Below are positions 35,467 to 44,463 of a stretch of DNA of 64,000 nucleotides, piece after piece (position 1 is the first letter of the stretch; every line of letters starts with the position of its first letter). The translations under genes were made by a program, and so were the position numbers. The stretch is from an uncultured Clostridium sp. (lineage in GTDB: Bacteria; Bacillota; Clostridia; TANB77; CAG-508), in assembly GCA_900553015.1 (NCBI GenBank), contig USBY01000001.1, forward strand, positions 83,367 through 147,366, written 5' to 3'. The notes below the pieces were generated by a model, which saw only the letters and a list, made by a program, of their open reading frames with translations, did no database searches and was not told the origin of the DNA.

Positions 35467-35988
35467 TTATTCTTCTTCTAGCACTGCTTTAATTTCTTCT
35501 CTTTCTCTACATTCTATTGGTATAAAGATTGATGCTTTTTTATTTTGTGTTATTGCTGCAATTATAACATCATCATCTCTTAATAATCTTTCACTTGCAT
35601 ATTTTACTATTATCCCCTTATTTTTTACTGCTTCTAATACTACTTCTTTGTCATCTCTAAGTTCTTTACTTGCATAATACAATACTTGACCATCTATTTT
35701 ACAGCCTTCTAAAATTACTTCTTTGTCTGCTTTTAATTCTTCTGACGCATAGCATACAACCCAACCAACTTCCTTTACTGCTGTAAGTACAACATCTTTA
35801 TCATCCTTTAATCTATCACTTGCAAATTCTAAAACTTCACCATTTCTTTTAATAGCCTCAAGCATTACATCTTTATCATCTCTAAGTTCATCACTTGCAA
35901 ATTCAATTAAAGTTGGTGTTTCTTCTATTGCTTTTAAAACAAACTCTCTATCATTAGAATTTTCTATCACATCATCTTTGCTAATCAT
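35467..35988 (-). CDS. DUF4116 repeat protein
   Basis: 173 residues made of five to six helical repeats of ~25 residues with the pattern ELRDDKDVVLEAVKxNGxVL and FASxxL. This is the DUF4116 repeat, of unknown role and often present as multi-repeat proteins. It sits in a run of small accessory genes. ATG 35988. Confidence 0.85.
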   Translation of the reverse strand: MISKDDVIENSNDREFVLKAIEETPTLIEFASDELRDDKDVMLEAIKRNGEVLEFASDRLKDDKDVVLTAVKEVGWVVCYASEELKADKEVILEGCKIDGQVLYYASKELRDDKEVVLEAVKNKGIIVKYASERLLRDDDVIIAAITQNKKASIFIPIECREREEIKAVLEEE

Positions 35989-36009
35989 TATTCTAGCCTC
36001 TTTCCATCA

Positions 36010-36738
36010 TTAAAAATCCGCTTTTTTTAAATTTAGTTTCCAATCAAAGTAACCATGAATCCTATGCCACCCAAACATACCACTATCATTTAATTCCATA
36101 TATATTTCTTTTTTATCTATTGTAAGATATAGTAATTTCATATTATCAATAAATTCATCTATTGTTAATATCTTATCTTCGTCTTCATCACACCAATATT
36201 TATTTTTTATCTCCACTAACTTCTCTGCTATTTTTCTATACATTGAATCTCTATTTTTATATGCGTTTTCTATTTTACTTAGTAGCTCCTCCTTTGTTAT
36301 ATCTTCACCATAACAATCTCCGATATCTATAGTTATTATAGTATCATTAATTTGAAACTCAATTTCGTTTGCTGTCTCTCTTGTAGATTTACCAAATATA
36401 CTACTTTCCATAGATGTTTCCTTAAAGTCGTCATTATAAATTGTAAAGTCTTTGTCTTTAATATCTATATCCAATACTTTATATATTGTAATTCTAACAT
36501 TTCCTCTTATTTCTTTTATTGTTCCCTTTATTCTTATAATCTTTTTATTCATATTTTTAATCTCTTCTGTAGTAATTCCTTCAGTAGATTTAAATGTTAA
36601 CCTAGCTGTTTGTTCGAAAAATTTATTTCCAACCTTATAACCCAATGCATTTCCTATAATCATAGAAACCTCTTCTTCACCGACTTTTCCTTTTCTTAGG
36701 CTTAACTCATTTACAAAAACAACTATCTCTTCTTCCAT
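36010..36738 (-). CDS. DUF2262-like protein
   Basis: 242 residues. The C-terminal third (W-C-DEDEDKILTIDEFIDNMK ... IYMELNDSGMFGWHRIHGYF) resembles the DUF2262 domain; the first half is not recognised. No membrane segments or signal peptide. Same direction as the DUF4116 and Nudix genes, good RBS (AAGGAGG). Confidence 0.5.
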   Translation of the reverse strand: MEEEIVVFVNELSLRKGKVGEEEVSMIIGNALGYKVGNKFFEQTARLTFKSTEGITTEEIKNMNKKIIRIKGTIKEIRGNVRITIYKVLDIDIKDKDFTIYNDDFKETSMESSIFGKSTRETANEIEFQINDTIITIDIGDCYGEDITKEELLSKIENAYKNRDSMYRKIAEKLVEIKNKYWCDEDEDKILTIDEFIDNMKLLYLTIDKKEIYMELNDSGMFGWHRIHGYFDWKLNLKKADF

Positions 36739-36747
36739 TTTTCCTCC

Positions 36748-39084
36748 TTATATCTTCTTTTCTATTACTTTAAAAATTCTATTAGCTATAAAATTATATA
36801 ATACTCCTACAAATATTGATGTTATTCCTAAAATAACTATTGGCACAATATTGCTTGCATCTAATCTTATAGAGAATAAATCTCTAAACAAACTTATACC
36901 TAATGTAAATATTGTAACAACTCCTACAAACAAAATAGTTCTACTTACATTAAATGGTCTAGATATTTTAAATAATAATATAAATCCTGTTATTGCTGTT
37001 ACAACAACACATACACTTGAATAATTTAATTCGTCTAAATTATATATACTACTAATTATTCCTATAATAATTATATTTGTAACTACTGTCAATGCTGTAG
37101 GTAATGCTCTTTTAATAACATTTATTATAAATTTTCCTTTTATTCTTTCTTTATTAGGCTCTAATGCTAAAATTACTGAAGGTATTCCTGTTACAACTAG
37201 ATTTATTAAAGTTAATTGAATTGGGATAAATGGATATGGCATATTTATAAATACAAATAATACTGCAAGTATAGTTGCATATATTGTTTTTACTAAAAAT
37301 AATGTGGCAGATCTTTGTATATTATTTATAGTCCTTCTTCCTTCATCTACAATATTAGGCATAGATTTAAAATCTGAATCCATTAATACTAATTGTGATA
37401 CATTTCTTGCTGCATCACTTCCATTTGCAACAGATATACTGCAATCTGCATTTTTTAATGCTAATACATCATTTACTCCATCACCAGTCATTGCAACTGT
37501 GTGTTTCTCTTCCTTTAGTGCAAGTATTATTTCTTTCTTTTGTTCTGGTGTAACTCTTCCAAAGATAGTATATTTAGTAGCTGCTTCTCTTAATTCCTCT
37601 ATAGTTTTAAAAGTCCTTGCATCTATATAATTCTCATAATCTTTTACTCCTGCTTTTTTTGCTATATTTGAAACTGTTATTGGATTATCCCCAGATATTA
37701 ATTTTATAGCTACTCCTTGTTTATCAAAATATTCTAATATTTCTTTAGAATTTTTACGAATTACATCTGATATTAATATATAGCCAACAATTTCTATATT
37801 ACTTGGTAATTTATCTACTATTTTTTCTTTACTTTTGCCTATAGCCACAACTCTATATTCTGAAATATATTTTTCTATATCTTTAGGAGTATTACCTATT
37901 ACCTCTGGTGCCCCTAATACATATGTTATATCTTCGAAACTAATACCAGACCATTTATTAGCAGATTTAAATGGCATTTTTGCTATAACTTTTAATTCTT
38001 TATTAGATGTAAATTTTTCTCTTACAGCTTCTATTGTAGAGTTTTTATCTTCTGAATACTTTCCTAAAATTCCAAGGATTTCTTTTAATTCATTTTCTGT
38101 GCAATCATTATATGGAATTATCTTATCAACAGTCATTCTTCCTTCTGTAATAGTTCCTGTTTTATCAAGACATAGCACATCTACTCTAGCTAATGTTTCT
38201 ATACAGTATAATTCTTGAACTAAGACCTTTTTTTTAGCTAGTCTAGTTACACTTACTGCTAACACTGTACTGGTTAATAATACCAAGCCCTCTGGTATCA
38301 TACCTATTAAAGCTGCAACTGTACTTACAATTGCTTGTTTAAAATCATTTCCTTGTAAATCTAACTGATTAAAGAATAATAAAATTCCAACAGGGATTAT
38401 TACAAAAGAAATTATTTTTATTATTTTATTTAAAGAATTCATTATTTCAGAATTTACTTTTCGTTTTTGCTTTGCTTCATGAGATATTTGAGCAACATAG
38501 TTTTCCTTTCCGATATGCTCTACTTTTGCAAAACATTTTCCACTAACTAAATAACTTCCAGATAATAATTTATCTCCTTTTTTCTTTTCTATATTATCTG
38601 GTTCTCCTGTTAAAAGTGACTCATTTACTTCTATTTCTCCACTTAGAATAATACTATCTGTTGGTATCTGATTTCCAGCATTTAATTCTATAACATCATC
38701 TAGTACAAGTTCAAAATTACTTATTTCTTCTGTTTTTCCTTCTCTTATTACTTTTGTTTTGGTTTGGACTAAAAACGAAAGTTTATCGATTGTTCTTTTT
38801 GAATGTATTTCTTGAATTGTACTTATTAATGTATTTAAAATTACAATTATTATAAATAGTAAATTTTTATATGCTCCTACAAAAAATATTAATAATGCTA
38901 AAACAAAATTCATTATATTAAATAATGTAAAAAAATTTGAAATAATAATTGATCTTATACTTTTCGTTTTTACTGTTGTATCAATATTAAATAGTTTTTC
39001 TTCTCTTCTTTTATTTACCTGTTCATAATTTAAACCTGTCTTATAATCTGGATTATATCTTTGCACTTTTTTCACTCTTTTCAA
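36748..39084 (-). CDS. Cation-transporting P-type ATPase
   Basis: 778 residues. The phosphorylated Asp307 lies in LCLDKTGTITEG, with TGE in the actuator domain (LLTGEPDNI) and TGDGVNDVLALK in the hinge. The M4 motif GMIPEGLVLL and the ~10 helices fit the CtpE/Exp7 branch proposed to move Ca2+ or related divalent cations, rather than heavy-metal (no CPC) pumps. The start is TTG 39084 with a weak site, so the N-terminus is uncertain by a few codons. Confidence 0.88.
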   Translation of the reverse strand: MKRVKKVQRYNPDYKTGLNYEQVNKRREEKLFNIDTTVKTKSIRSIIISNFFTLFNIMNFVLALLIFFVGAYKNLLFIIIVILNTLISTIQEIHSKRTIDKLSFLVQTKTKVIREGKTEEISNFELVLDDVIELNAGNQIPTDSIILSGEIEVNESLLTGEPDNIEKKKGDKLLSGSYLVSGKCFAKVEHIGKENYVAQISHEAKQKRKVNSEIMNSLNKIIKIISFVIIPVGILLFFNQLDLQGNDFKQAIVSTVAALIGMIPEGLVLLTSTVLAVSVTRLAKKKVLVQELYCIETLARVDVLCLDKTGTITEGRMTVDKIIPYNDCTENELKEILGILGKYSEDKNSTIEAVREKFTSNKELKVIAKMPFKSANKWSGISFEDITYVLGAPEVIGNTPKDIEKYISEYRVVAIGKSKEKIVDKLPSNIEIVGYILISDVIRKNSKEILEYFDKQGVAIKLISGDNPITVSNIAKKAGVKDYENYIDARTFKTIEELREAATKYTIFGRVTPEQKKEIILALKEEKHTVAMTGDGVNDVLALKNADCSISVANGSDAARNVSQLVLMDSDFKSMPNIVDEGRRTINNIQRSATLFLVKTIYATILAVLFVFINMPYPFIPIQLTLINLVVTGIPSVILALEPNKERIKGKFIINVIKRALPTALTVVTNIIIIGIISSIYNLDELNYSSVCVVVTAITGFILLFKISRPFNVSRTILFVGVVTIFTLGISLFRDLFSIRLDASNIVPIVILGITSIFVGVLYNFIANRIFKVIEKKI

Positions 39085-39174
39085 TTTTTTTACAAATTAT
39101 ATCATGTCATTATATCTATATCAATTTAGATTTTCTTAATTTTTTAATATTATGTTTTTATAAAACACAAAAGA

Positions 39175-39210
39175 CCCCCGACATCGCTTTTGCAACATCT
39201 GGGGGTTTTT
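39175..39210. terminator. Terminator with GC-rich stem
   Basis: CCCCC/GGGGG closes an inner imperfect stem (GACATCGC and GCAACATC). T-run on the plus side. It lies after the 39215 gene (minus), separating it from the P-type ATPase. Confidence 0.7.
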
Positions 39211-39214
39211 TGCT

Positions 39215-39652
39215 TTACTCTTCTACATTTATGACAGCGGTTACTTTATCACCTAACATAATAGCCTCAAAAATATAAACATTGCCATAATGCATTATTT
39301 CACCATCCATAATATAAAGTCTTAATTGCCGCTCTACCGGATTTTTTATCTCATTTGTTTCAAAATCCAGCTCTCTAGCTTCAAAGCCTTTAACATACAT
39401 TGGTTGTGCCGGAACAGGCTTTGTCTTACTCCACCCCATAACAATTTTCTTATTTGTTTTATTATGAATTTGATATGAGATATAGTAAGTTCCTTCTCCG
39501 TCTTCTAACAAATTTACACCATCTGTTAGATGAACTGTTTTGATTGTTGAAATCATATGACGTTCCCGTTGGTTATTAATTCCAACCGTTGTTATCAGCA
39601 TATGCTTTCCCAAATCTTCATCCGTGTAGCACATTTGTGCATTTTCTCTCAT
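39215..39652 (-). CDS. Unknown protein, 145 residues
   Basis: No family recognised. Predicted beta-rich, no membrane helices; contains VHLTDGVNLLEDGEGTYYIS and KPVPAQPMYVKGFEAREL. Base composition and codon choice are a little less AT-biased than the neighbours, suggesting a more recent arrival. It has a clean consensus promoter shared back to back with the 39806 gene. AGGAGG at the start. Confidence 0.7.
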   Translation of the reverse strand: MRENAQMCYTDEDLGKHMLITTVGINNQRERHMISTIKTVHLTDGVNLLEDGEGTYYISYQIHNKTNKKIVMGWSKTKPVPAQPMYVKGFEARELDFETNEIKNPVERQLRLYIMDGEIMHYGNVYIFEAIMLGDKVTAVINVEE

Positions 39653-39684
39653 AACTTGTACCTCCTTGGTTTTTATAGGCTTTT

Positions 39685-39713
39685 ATTATATCACAATTTT
39701 TGTTATTGGTAAA
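39685..39713 (-). promoter_or_regulatory. SigA-type promoter for the 39215 gene
   Basis: On the minus strand TTTACC, 17-bp spacer, TATAAT. Its -35 box mirrors that of the divergent promoter. Confidence 0.8.
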
Positions 39714-39731
39714 CTATCGTTTTGCATTATG

Positions 39732-39760
39732 TTTACCTTTTTCTGCTTTTGTAGTATAAT
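39732..39760 (+). promoter_or_regulatory. SigA-type promoter for the 39806 gene
   Basis: TTTACC, 17-bp spacer, TATAAT. The two -35 regions form a 7-bp inverted repeat GGTAAAC/GTTTACC (39708-39714, 39731-39737), a possible shared operator. Confidence 0.8.
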
Positions 39761-39805
39761 TATTATATGCCATTGAGGTTTAGTTTAAGAAAGGGAGGTA
39801 TATAA

Positions 39806-40558
39806 ATGGCAACTAACAATAACATTGTTCGGATTTCTATATTCGAAGAAAATGAATTGGTCTTAAAAATTTGCAATGTATTAAATGAATTTGCTAATCC
39901 TACAGAAAGGAATGGTTTTAAATTCAGCATCTCTAATCTAAGGCTAACCATTTCTGTGTATCGATGCAGAAATTCCTATGTCGCTTTTGAGGTTTCTTTC
40001 GAGCTGAATTCTTTACCAGATGACACATTATTCAACTGTGCAAACAGCATGTTTAGAAAATGTATACCGTTTTTTGAGTATGATAAATCTACTGGAGATT
40101 TAATCATCTCAATCGAAAACAACTATACAGCCACAACTATCAATATTAAGACAGAAGATTTAGCATGTGAACGAAACAGTTGTATTCTTCCATTGCGGAA
40201 GCCATTTCCGGAATTGGGACTTATATGTAACATCTTTAATTCTGTAAAAATCAAAAAGATTTTAACAGTTAATAAAAAAGTGTTACATATTTCTGCGATT
40301 GGAAGGACTACAACCATATCTGCAAAAATGCACATTGTGCATGCAGATAGTTCTTCTGGTGTAGCTTTCTTTTGTTCGAAATTTAACTATCTAAGTGCAC
40401 AAGGAATTGCCACTTTCCAATTTAATGTGCTGAGTTTAAGCTCTAACTCACCAGAATTACTGGAAATAACAATTATTCCACCTAGTGATAAAGAGCAAAA
40501 AAGCAAGTACGATGCAACAATGGAACTAATTAGTTCTATCTCACAATTTAATTCGTAA
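39806..40558 (+). CDS. Unknown protein, 250 residues
   Basis: No family recognised. Soluble, beta-rich, with many hydrophobic strands (SISNLRLTISVYRCRNSYVA, ATFQFNVLSLSSNSPELLEI). About seven Cys, no signal peptide. Ribosome-binding site GGGAGG. It forms an isolated, divergently transcribed pair with the 39215 gene, between two strong terminators. Confidence 0.7.
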   Translation: MATNNNIVRISIFEENELVLKICNVLNEFANPTERNGFKFSISNLRLTISVYRCRNSYVAFEVSFELNSLPDDTLFNCANSMFRKCIPFFEYDKSTGDLIISIENNYTATTINIKTEDLACERNSCILPLRKPFPELGLICNIFNSVKIKKILTVNKKVLHISAIGRTTTISAKMHIVHADSSSGVAFFCSKFNYLSAQGIATFQFNVLSLSSNSPELLEITIIPPSDKEQKSKYDATMELISSISQFNS

Positions 40559-40571
40559 TACAACCTTCCAG

Positions 40572-40613
40572 AAAAAGCCTCCTCACACATACCAAGTGTG
40601 AAGAGGCTTTTTG
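40572..40613. terminator. Bidirectional terminator
   Basis: AAAAGCCTC-C-TCACAC pairs with GTGTGA-A-GAGGCTTTT, A and T runs on both sides, between convergent genes. Confidence 0.9.
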
Positions 40614-41519
40614 TTATATTGAAAGCGTTATTAATCCTACCAAGATTAATCCAATTAATATCCATTGTTTTTTCTTTAATTTTTCTTTTAAGAAAATTCT
40701 TGATAATATAACTGTTACAATACTATATGCTGCAATATATGGTGAAGCTATAGCTGCATCGCCAAATGCAAAAGCATAAATATATGTATATTGTCCTGCT
40801 GTTTCTACTAATGTTCCAAGTAATTTTAATTTATTATCCTTAATTTTTATAAATTTATAATCTCTTTCTTTATATTTTACTATTATTGCACAAATAATTC
40901 CGATAACTCCATATATTAATGAATATGCTATAATTACTTGTTCTGCTGATAAATCTGCTTCTAAAGTATAATCATCCATAAATGAACCTATACCATCTAA
41001 TAACCAATATCCTAAAGCAAATGCTATACCTTTTAAATATAATAAATATGCTCTTTTTGCATTTCTTTCATCTGCTTCTTTATCTCCTGATTCTAGCCTT
41101 AATACTTCATCTTTATTTATTGATAATAAAATCATAGCTATTATAATTACTACAATTGCTATTATTTGTGGAATTCCAACTTCTTGTTTTAATAATACTA
41201 TACAAAGTATTGTAGTTATTGCACATGATGAATTCTGCAATGGTGATAAAATTGAAACTTTTACTAAAGTCATTGCCTTATATGTACAAAACATTGATAC
41301 AATATATATTAATGCTATTGGTAAATAAGTTTTTATTATTTCTAAATTCATCTGTGTTCTTGTTATAAGCATAAAGATTAATGCACATATTCCTAACATT
41401 ATTCCATTGTATGAAATTAATTTTAATACACTATGTTTTTCTATTGTAGAAACTTTTTTAAATATAGTTTCCGATGTTCCCCATAATAATACTGTTATTG
41501 TTGCAAATAGTAGCCACAT
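40614..41519 (-). CDS. EamA/DMT-family permease
   Basis: 301 residues, ten predicted helices in two five-helix EamA repeats (about 1-140 and 165-300), with LSPLQNSSCAITTILCIVLL closing the first repeat. A ~30-residue charged cytoplasmic loop separates the halves. Substrate (amino acid, nucleoside or metabolite efflux) unknown. GGGGG ribosome-binding site. Confidence 0.88.
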   Translation of the reverse strand: MWLLFATITVLLWGTSETIFKKVSTIEKHSVLKLISYNGIMLGICALIFMLITRTQMNLEIIKTYLPIALIYIVSMFCTYKAMTLVKVSILSPLQNSSCAITTILCIVLLKQEVGIPQIIAIVVIIIAMILLSINKDEVLRLESGDKEADERNAKRAYLLYLKGIAFALGYWLLDGIGSFMDDYTLEADLSAEQVIIAYSLIYGVIGIICAIIVKYKERDYKFIKIKDNKLKLLGTLVETAGQYTYIYAFAFGDAAIASPYIAAYSIVTVILSRIFLKEKLKKKQWILIGLILVGLITLSI

Positions 41520-41677
41520 AATTTTTCCCCCTTAATATTTAGTTATTCATTTTCTATTCTGAATAACATAATTATGGGCTATTTATTTTTACTAATTCCC
41601 TCACTTATCCATCTCCTTTTAATACGCTAAGATTATATTATCAAAATGGCTAAGTGTCAAATTTACACTAATTACAT

Positions 41678-41712
41678 CAAAAGAGGTACTTATAGTATAA
41701 GTACCTCTTTTG
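41678..41712. terminator. Terminator downstream of the MBL-fold gene
   Basis: A perfect 17-bp inverted repeat (41678-41694 with 41696-41712) around AAAAGAGGTACTTATA, with A/T flanks. Confidence 0.85.
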
Positions 41713-41726
41713 TAATTTTAGAATGC

Positions 41727-43070
41727 CTAACTAGAATGTCTAATCTTATCTTCAAATATCTTAAACGCTTCTCCTCTCTTTAGTATTTGAACATTTAATC
41801 CAATTCTTTTCTGAGCCTCTTCCTGAAGTTCTTTTTTGCTTTCGCTCTCTCCATGTCCTAAAAAAACTGCATTAATATCCAGAAATCCTTCTATTAGCTC
41901 TTTAAATTCATCTATATAATAATGAGCTGAGAATTCTTCCGTGTGATATGCTGTTGCCTCTTTTTTATATTCCTTACCGCAATATTTAATAATTGTGCCT
42001 CTAGGTACCATTAACCTTTCAGCCAAAGAACCTTTATACATGTGATTTACAAAGAAAATAGCCCAATTACTTTTTGTTATTACATTCGGAAAATAATATG
42101 TAAATGCTCCATAATTAGCCACAACAATAATTTTTTGACGTTTATCATATAATGCTGTTTTTCTCGCATTACCATTATTTACCAAATTAAAATTAAATGG
42201 CAGTACATTTAAATTTAATTTACTTAAATCAAATGCCTTCTTTACCTCCAAATAAATTGGAATCTCTGAGGATATTTTTCCTGCTTCTTGCATTGTCTTA
42301 ATTGCATAAAGTATATCTTCATATCTTTCGCTTCCAGTAGAAGAACATAATATTGATTTTCCCTCATATAGGCTTTTTTCTAGATCCTTTTTAAAATGAG
42401 CTACAGGTTTTTTCTTAGTTCCATTTGTTGCTTCTGTAACTATAGTAATTCTTTCTTTATATTTTTTAGCACTAGGAAAATACGATTTTCCTAAAAAGCT
42501 TCTTTTCTTATAGTCCCCTGTTATTAATATTCTTATTTTATGTTCTTCATATTTAAAAGTTATCAGGTACATAACAGCACCTTTAGTATGTGCATTTTTA
42601 TATGCAACAATTTCGACATTATCATCAATGTTGATTGTTTCTTCTAATTTTATTGAAATACAACCATTGATTAATGATATTGCATCTTTTTCCTCATGTT
42701 TTGGTTCTTCATTGTTTTTCATAGTAAAAAAATAATTTTTTATTGCTTCACTTTTTATTACTTGTACTGCATATTCAGATGCAAAAACCTTTCCTTTATA
42801 ACCTTGATTATAAAATCCTGCTAACCGTCCCATATGGTCTACATGTTCATGTGTTATAAATACTGCATGAATATTAGCTGGTTTACATGGAAAATCTTTG
42901 TTATATTTCTTATTTTCGCTATCTAAAAAAGTTCCGCAATCAAATACTAACTCTGGTTCTTTTTTTCCATTTGGAAAATTCGGTTTTAAATAAATTAAAG
43001 ATCCAGTTACTGTAGAGCTGGCTGATTCTAACCGCACCCAAAAATTTTTTAATGTATTCTTTTTTCCCAT
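41727..43070 (-). CDS. MBL-fold metallohydrolase, beta-CASP-like
   Basis: 447 residues. Metal-binding HEHVDH in FITHEHVDHMGRLAG near residue 75, GDYKKRSF with the bridging Asp, and a C-terminal FSAHY ... FLGHGES block, which resembles the RMMBL/beta-CASP arrangement of RNase J and CPSF-type enzymes, although the inserted beta-CASP part (about 205-340) is divergent. Possible nuclease, unproven. ATG 43070 with GGAGG. Confidence 0.75.
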   Translation of the reverse strand: MGKKNTLKNFWVRLESASSTVTGSLIYLKPNFPNGKKEPELVFDCGTFLDSENKKYNKDFPCKPANIHAVFITHEHVDHMGRLAGFYNQGYKGKVFASEYAVQVIKSEAIKNYFFTMKNNEEPKHEEKDAISLINGCISIKLEETINIDDNVEIVAYKNAHTKGAVMYLITFKYEEHKIRILITGDYKKRSFLGKSYFPSAKKYKERITIVTEATNGTKKKPVAHFKKDLEKSLYEGKSILCSSTGSERYEDILYAIKTMQEAGKISSEIPIYLEVKKAFDLSKLNLNVLPFNFNLVNNGNARKTALYDKRQKIIVVANYGAFTYYFPNVITKSNWAIFFVNHMYKGSLAERLMVPRGTIIKYCGKEYKKEATAYHTEEFSAHYYIDEFKELIEGFLDINAVFLGHGESESKKELQEEAQKRIGLNVQILKRGEAFKIFEDKIRHSS

Positions 43071-43154
43071 ATTTTTACCTCCATAATTATATGCATTGCA
43101 ATCTACATTAAATTTTATTCAACTTGTATTTTTCTATATATTATCACATTTTGT

Positions 43155-43181
43155 AATATTTTATAAGACTTATAAAATATT
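43155..43181. repeat. 27-bp near-perfect palindrome
   Basis: AATATTTTATAAG and its complement separated by one A. It lies between the MBL gene and the decayed gene, whose start is at 43229. Possible operator or terminator; AT-only sequence, so chance is not excluded. Confidence 0.55.
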
Positions 43182-43228
43182 GAATAACACCAAATTATAT
43201 ATTTTTTTCAAAAAGGAGTTGGAAAATT

Positions 43229-43700
43229 ATGGGTAGTAAATACTTATCAGAAGTAATCTAGGAACACAAGGAAGAAACAATAGGTAAAACTGATTTTAGA
43301 GACTATTGGGATTATATGCGCTATACATAAACTAAACTTTATGATGGTACTAAAGCGAATGAAAATAATTTAATATCAATAACAGCTGGAGTTTGTGCGG
43401 TAAAATACATGAATACAGAAATGCCATATAAAAGGCTTACATGAATTTGAAAAGATTTTATCCATCACTTCAAGAAAATTAATTAAAGAGCCCATATAAA
43501 AGATATAAATTTCTCTAATGAATATATTGAAAGTAAAAACTATGGTTTAAATTATGTCATCACTCATCATTAATTAAAATGATTTTTTTAGTCCTGAGTC
43601 ATTAAAAAAATAAAATGAATTAGCTGAAAAAAATGAATTAAGTTTTAATAGCGTTATTAATCAAATTATTGAATATGGATTAGAAAACTTAGAGGATTAA
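43229..43700 (+). pseudogene. Decayed mobile-element gene(s), including a ribbon-helix-helix tail
   Basis: An AAGGAG site and ATG at 43229 open a frame (MGSKYLSEVI) broken by stops after 10 and 33 codons and again later. Near the end another frame reads FSPESLKK-stop-NELAEKNELSF and NSVINQIIEYGLENLED, a typical ribbon-helix-helix DNA-binding protein in which one TTA (Leu) became TAA. RHH proteins of this type are common on plasmids and ICEs. Multiple stops mean no product. Confidence 0.6.
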
Positions 43701-43701
43701 T

Positions 43702-43730
43702 TTGACTTTTATTAGTTTCTATGCTAATAT
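43702..43730 (+). promoter_or_regulatory. SigA-type promoter for a small RNA
   Basis: TTGACT, 17-bp spacer, TAATAT: the strongest -35 box in this region, with no ORF following. Confidence 0.75.
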
Positions 43731-43736
43731 ATAAGT

Positions 43737-43817
43737 AGCTTAAGCAAATGTGTCTTTAATCGTATGAAGTCAATTTGCTATTAGTATGTGTACTGCAATT
43801 GCACATACTATTTTTTT
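43737..43817 (+). ncRNA. Putative antisense RNA (type I antitoxin-like)
   Basis: About 80 nt between the promoter and an intrinsic terminator. Stem GCAAAT/ATTTGC (43744-43749, 43772-43777) presents a loop holding AATCGTATGAAGTCA, which is complementary to the start codon and codons 2-6 of the peptide gene on the other strand (its copy is at 43954-43968). The terminator hairpin (TAGTATGTG/CACATACTA, 43782-43810, seven T) has a loop ACTGCAATT that is complementary to the terminator loop of the peptide mRNA. The start site is inferred from the promoter. Confidence 0.65.
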
Positions 43818-43821
43818 GCCT

Positions 43822-43859
43822 AAAAAAAGCAGAAGCGAACTGCAATTTCACTTCTACTT
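43822..43859 (-). terminator. Terminator of the 29-residue peptide mRNA
   Basis: A 13-bp stem with G-U wobbles on the minus strand (43847-43859 with 43827-43839), loop ATTGCAG, then seven T. It is 5 bp from the oppositely directed small-RNA terminator. Confidence 0.8.
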
Positions 43860-43880
43860 CCGACTATGTATTGTATACTC

Positions 43881-43970
43881 CTAGTCTTTGTCTTCGTTTG
43901 TTTCTTCAGCTTTTGATTTTTCTGCTAAAAGCATATCTATCAATTGCCAAATCAAATCGTATGAAGTCAT
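43881..43970 (-). CDS. 29-residue peptide, putative toxin of a type I-like locus
   Basis: Sequence begins MTSYDLIWQLIDMLLAEKSK and ends in an acidic tail (AEETNEDKD): an amphipathic N-terminal helix and charged C-terminus. Strong site AAAGGGGG 10-11 nt before ATG 43970. It has its own promoter and terminator, so a ~185-nt mRNA encodes only this. The 5' leader can fold (ACCTTT with AAAGGT), and its CCTTTC can also pair with the GAAAGG of the Shine-Dalgarno. It is not similar to Fst or BsrG in sequence and lacks a clear membrane span; toxicity is inference from architecture alone. Confidence 0.6.
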   Translation of the reverse strand: MTSYDLIWQLIDMLLAEKSKAEETNEDKD

Positions 43971-44014
43971 AATTTACTATCCCCCTTTCTACCTTTAAGC
44001 GAAAGGTTGGTAGT

Positions 44015-44043
44015 ATTTTACAATAATTCTATTCAAATTACAA
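44015..44043 (-). promoter_or_regulatory. SigA-type promoter for the 29-residue peptide
   Basis: On the minus strand TTGTAA, 17-bp spacer, TAAAAT, ending about 45 nt before the start codon. Confidence 0.7.
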
Positions 44044-44173
44044 ATCAATAAATTTCCTAATTTTCTGTATATTTTAATCTTTTTCTCGCTTTACTAACTT
44101 ATTACAGTTAGTTTCACATTTTGACTATTATCTAATTTAATTTCTAAAATTTTTTCTTTTTCTATATATTATC

Positions 44174-44251
44174 TTATTTTTTTGTTGATAAGTTCTTACT
44201 TGTACAATAATCAATAAATTCATCTACATCAAAATCGATTTCCTCCGCCAT
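44174..44251 (-). pseudogene. Remnant resembling an integrase N-terminus
   Basis: ATG 44251 with AAGGAAGG. 25 codons, MAEEIDFDVDEFIDYCTSKN then LSTKK and stop. This resembles the first ~25 residues of tyrosine recombinases, where the core helix continues from LS-K-T. No catalytic part follows. A short independent peptide cannot be excluded. The remaining gap (44252-44463) holds only AT-rich hairpins, for example 44370-44412. Confidence 0.4.
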
Positions 44252-44463
44252 CAAAAAAACCTTCCTTCTTCACAAATTCATGTTATAAATATTCAAAACA
44301 TGAACCAATGAATAAGAAAAGTTTATTGGTTTTTGACTATTTCATTTATTGGTTTAGTATCAGATTTTTCACTAAATCTATATGTATTTTCCTATACTTT
44401 ATAGGTTTAGTGGTTATTTTTTCCAGTATTGTATCTCTTTCGCTTCTATAATTTGCTAAAATG

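Noticed and set aside
43881..43970. Assigning the 29-residue peptide to the Fst or BsrG toxin families
   Set aside because: Only the RNA architecture matches; the peptide lacks the long hydrophobic span and the sequence pattern of those families.
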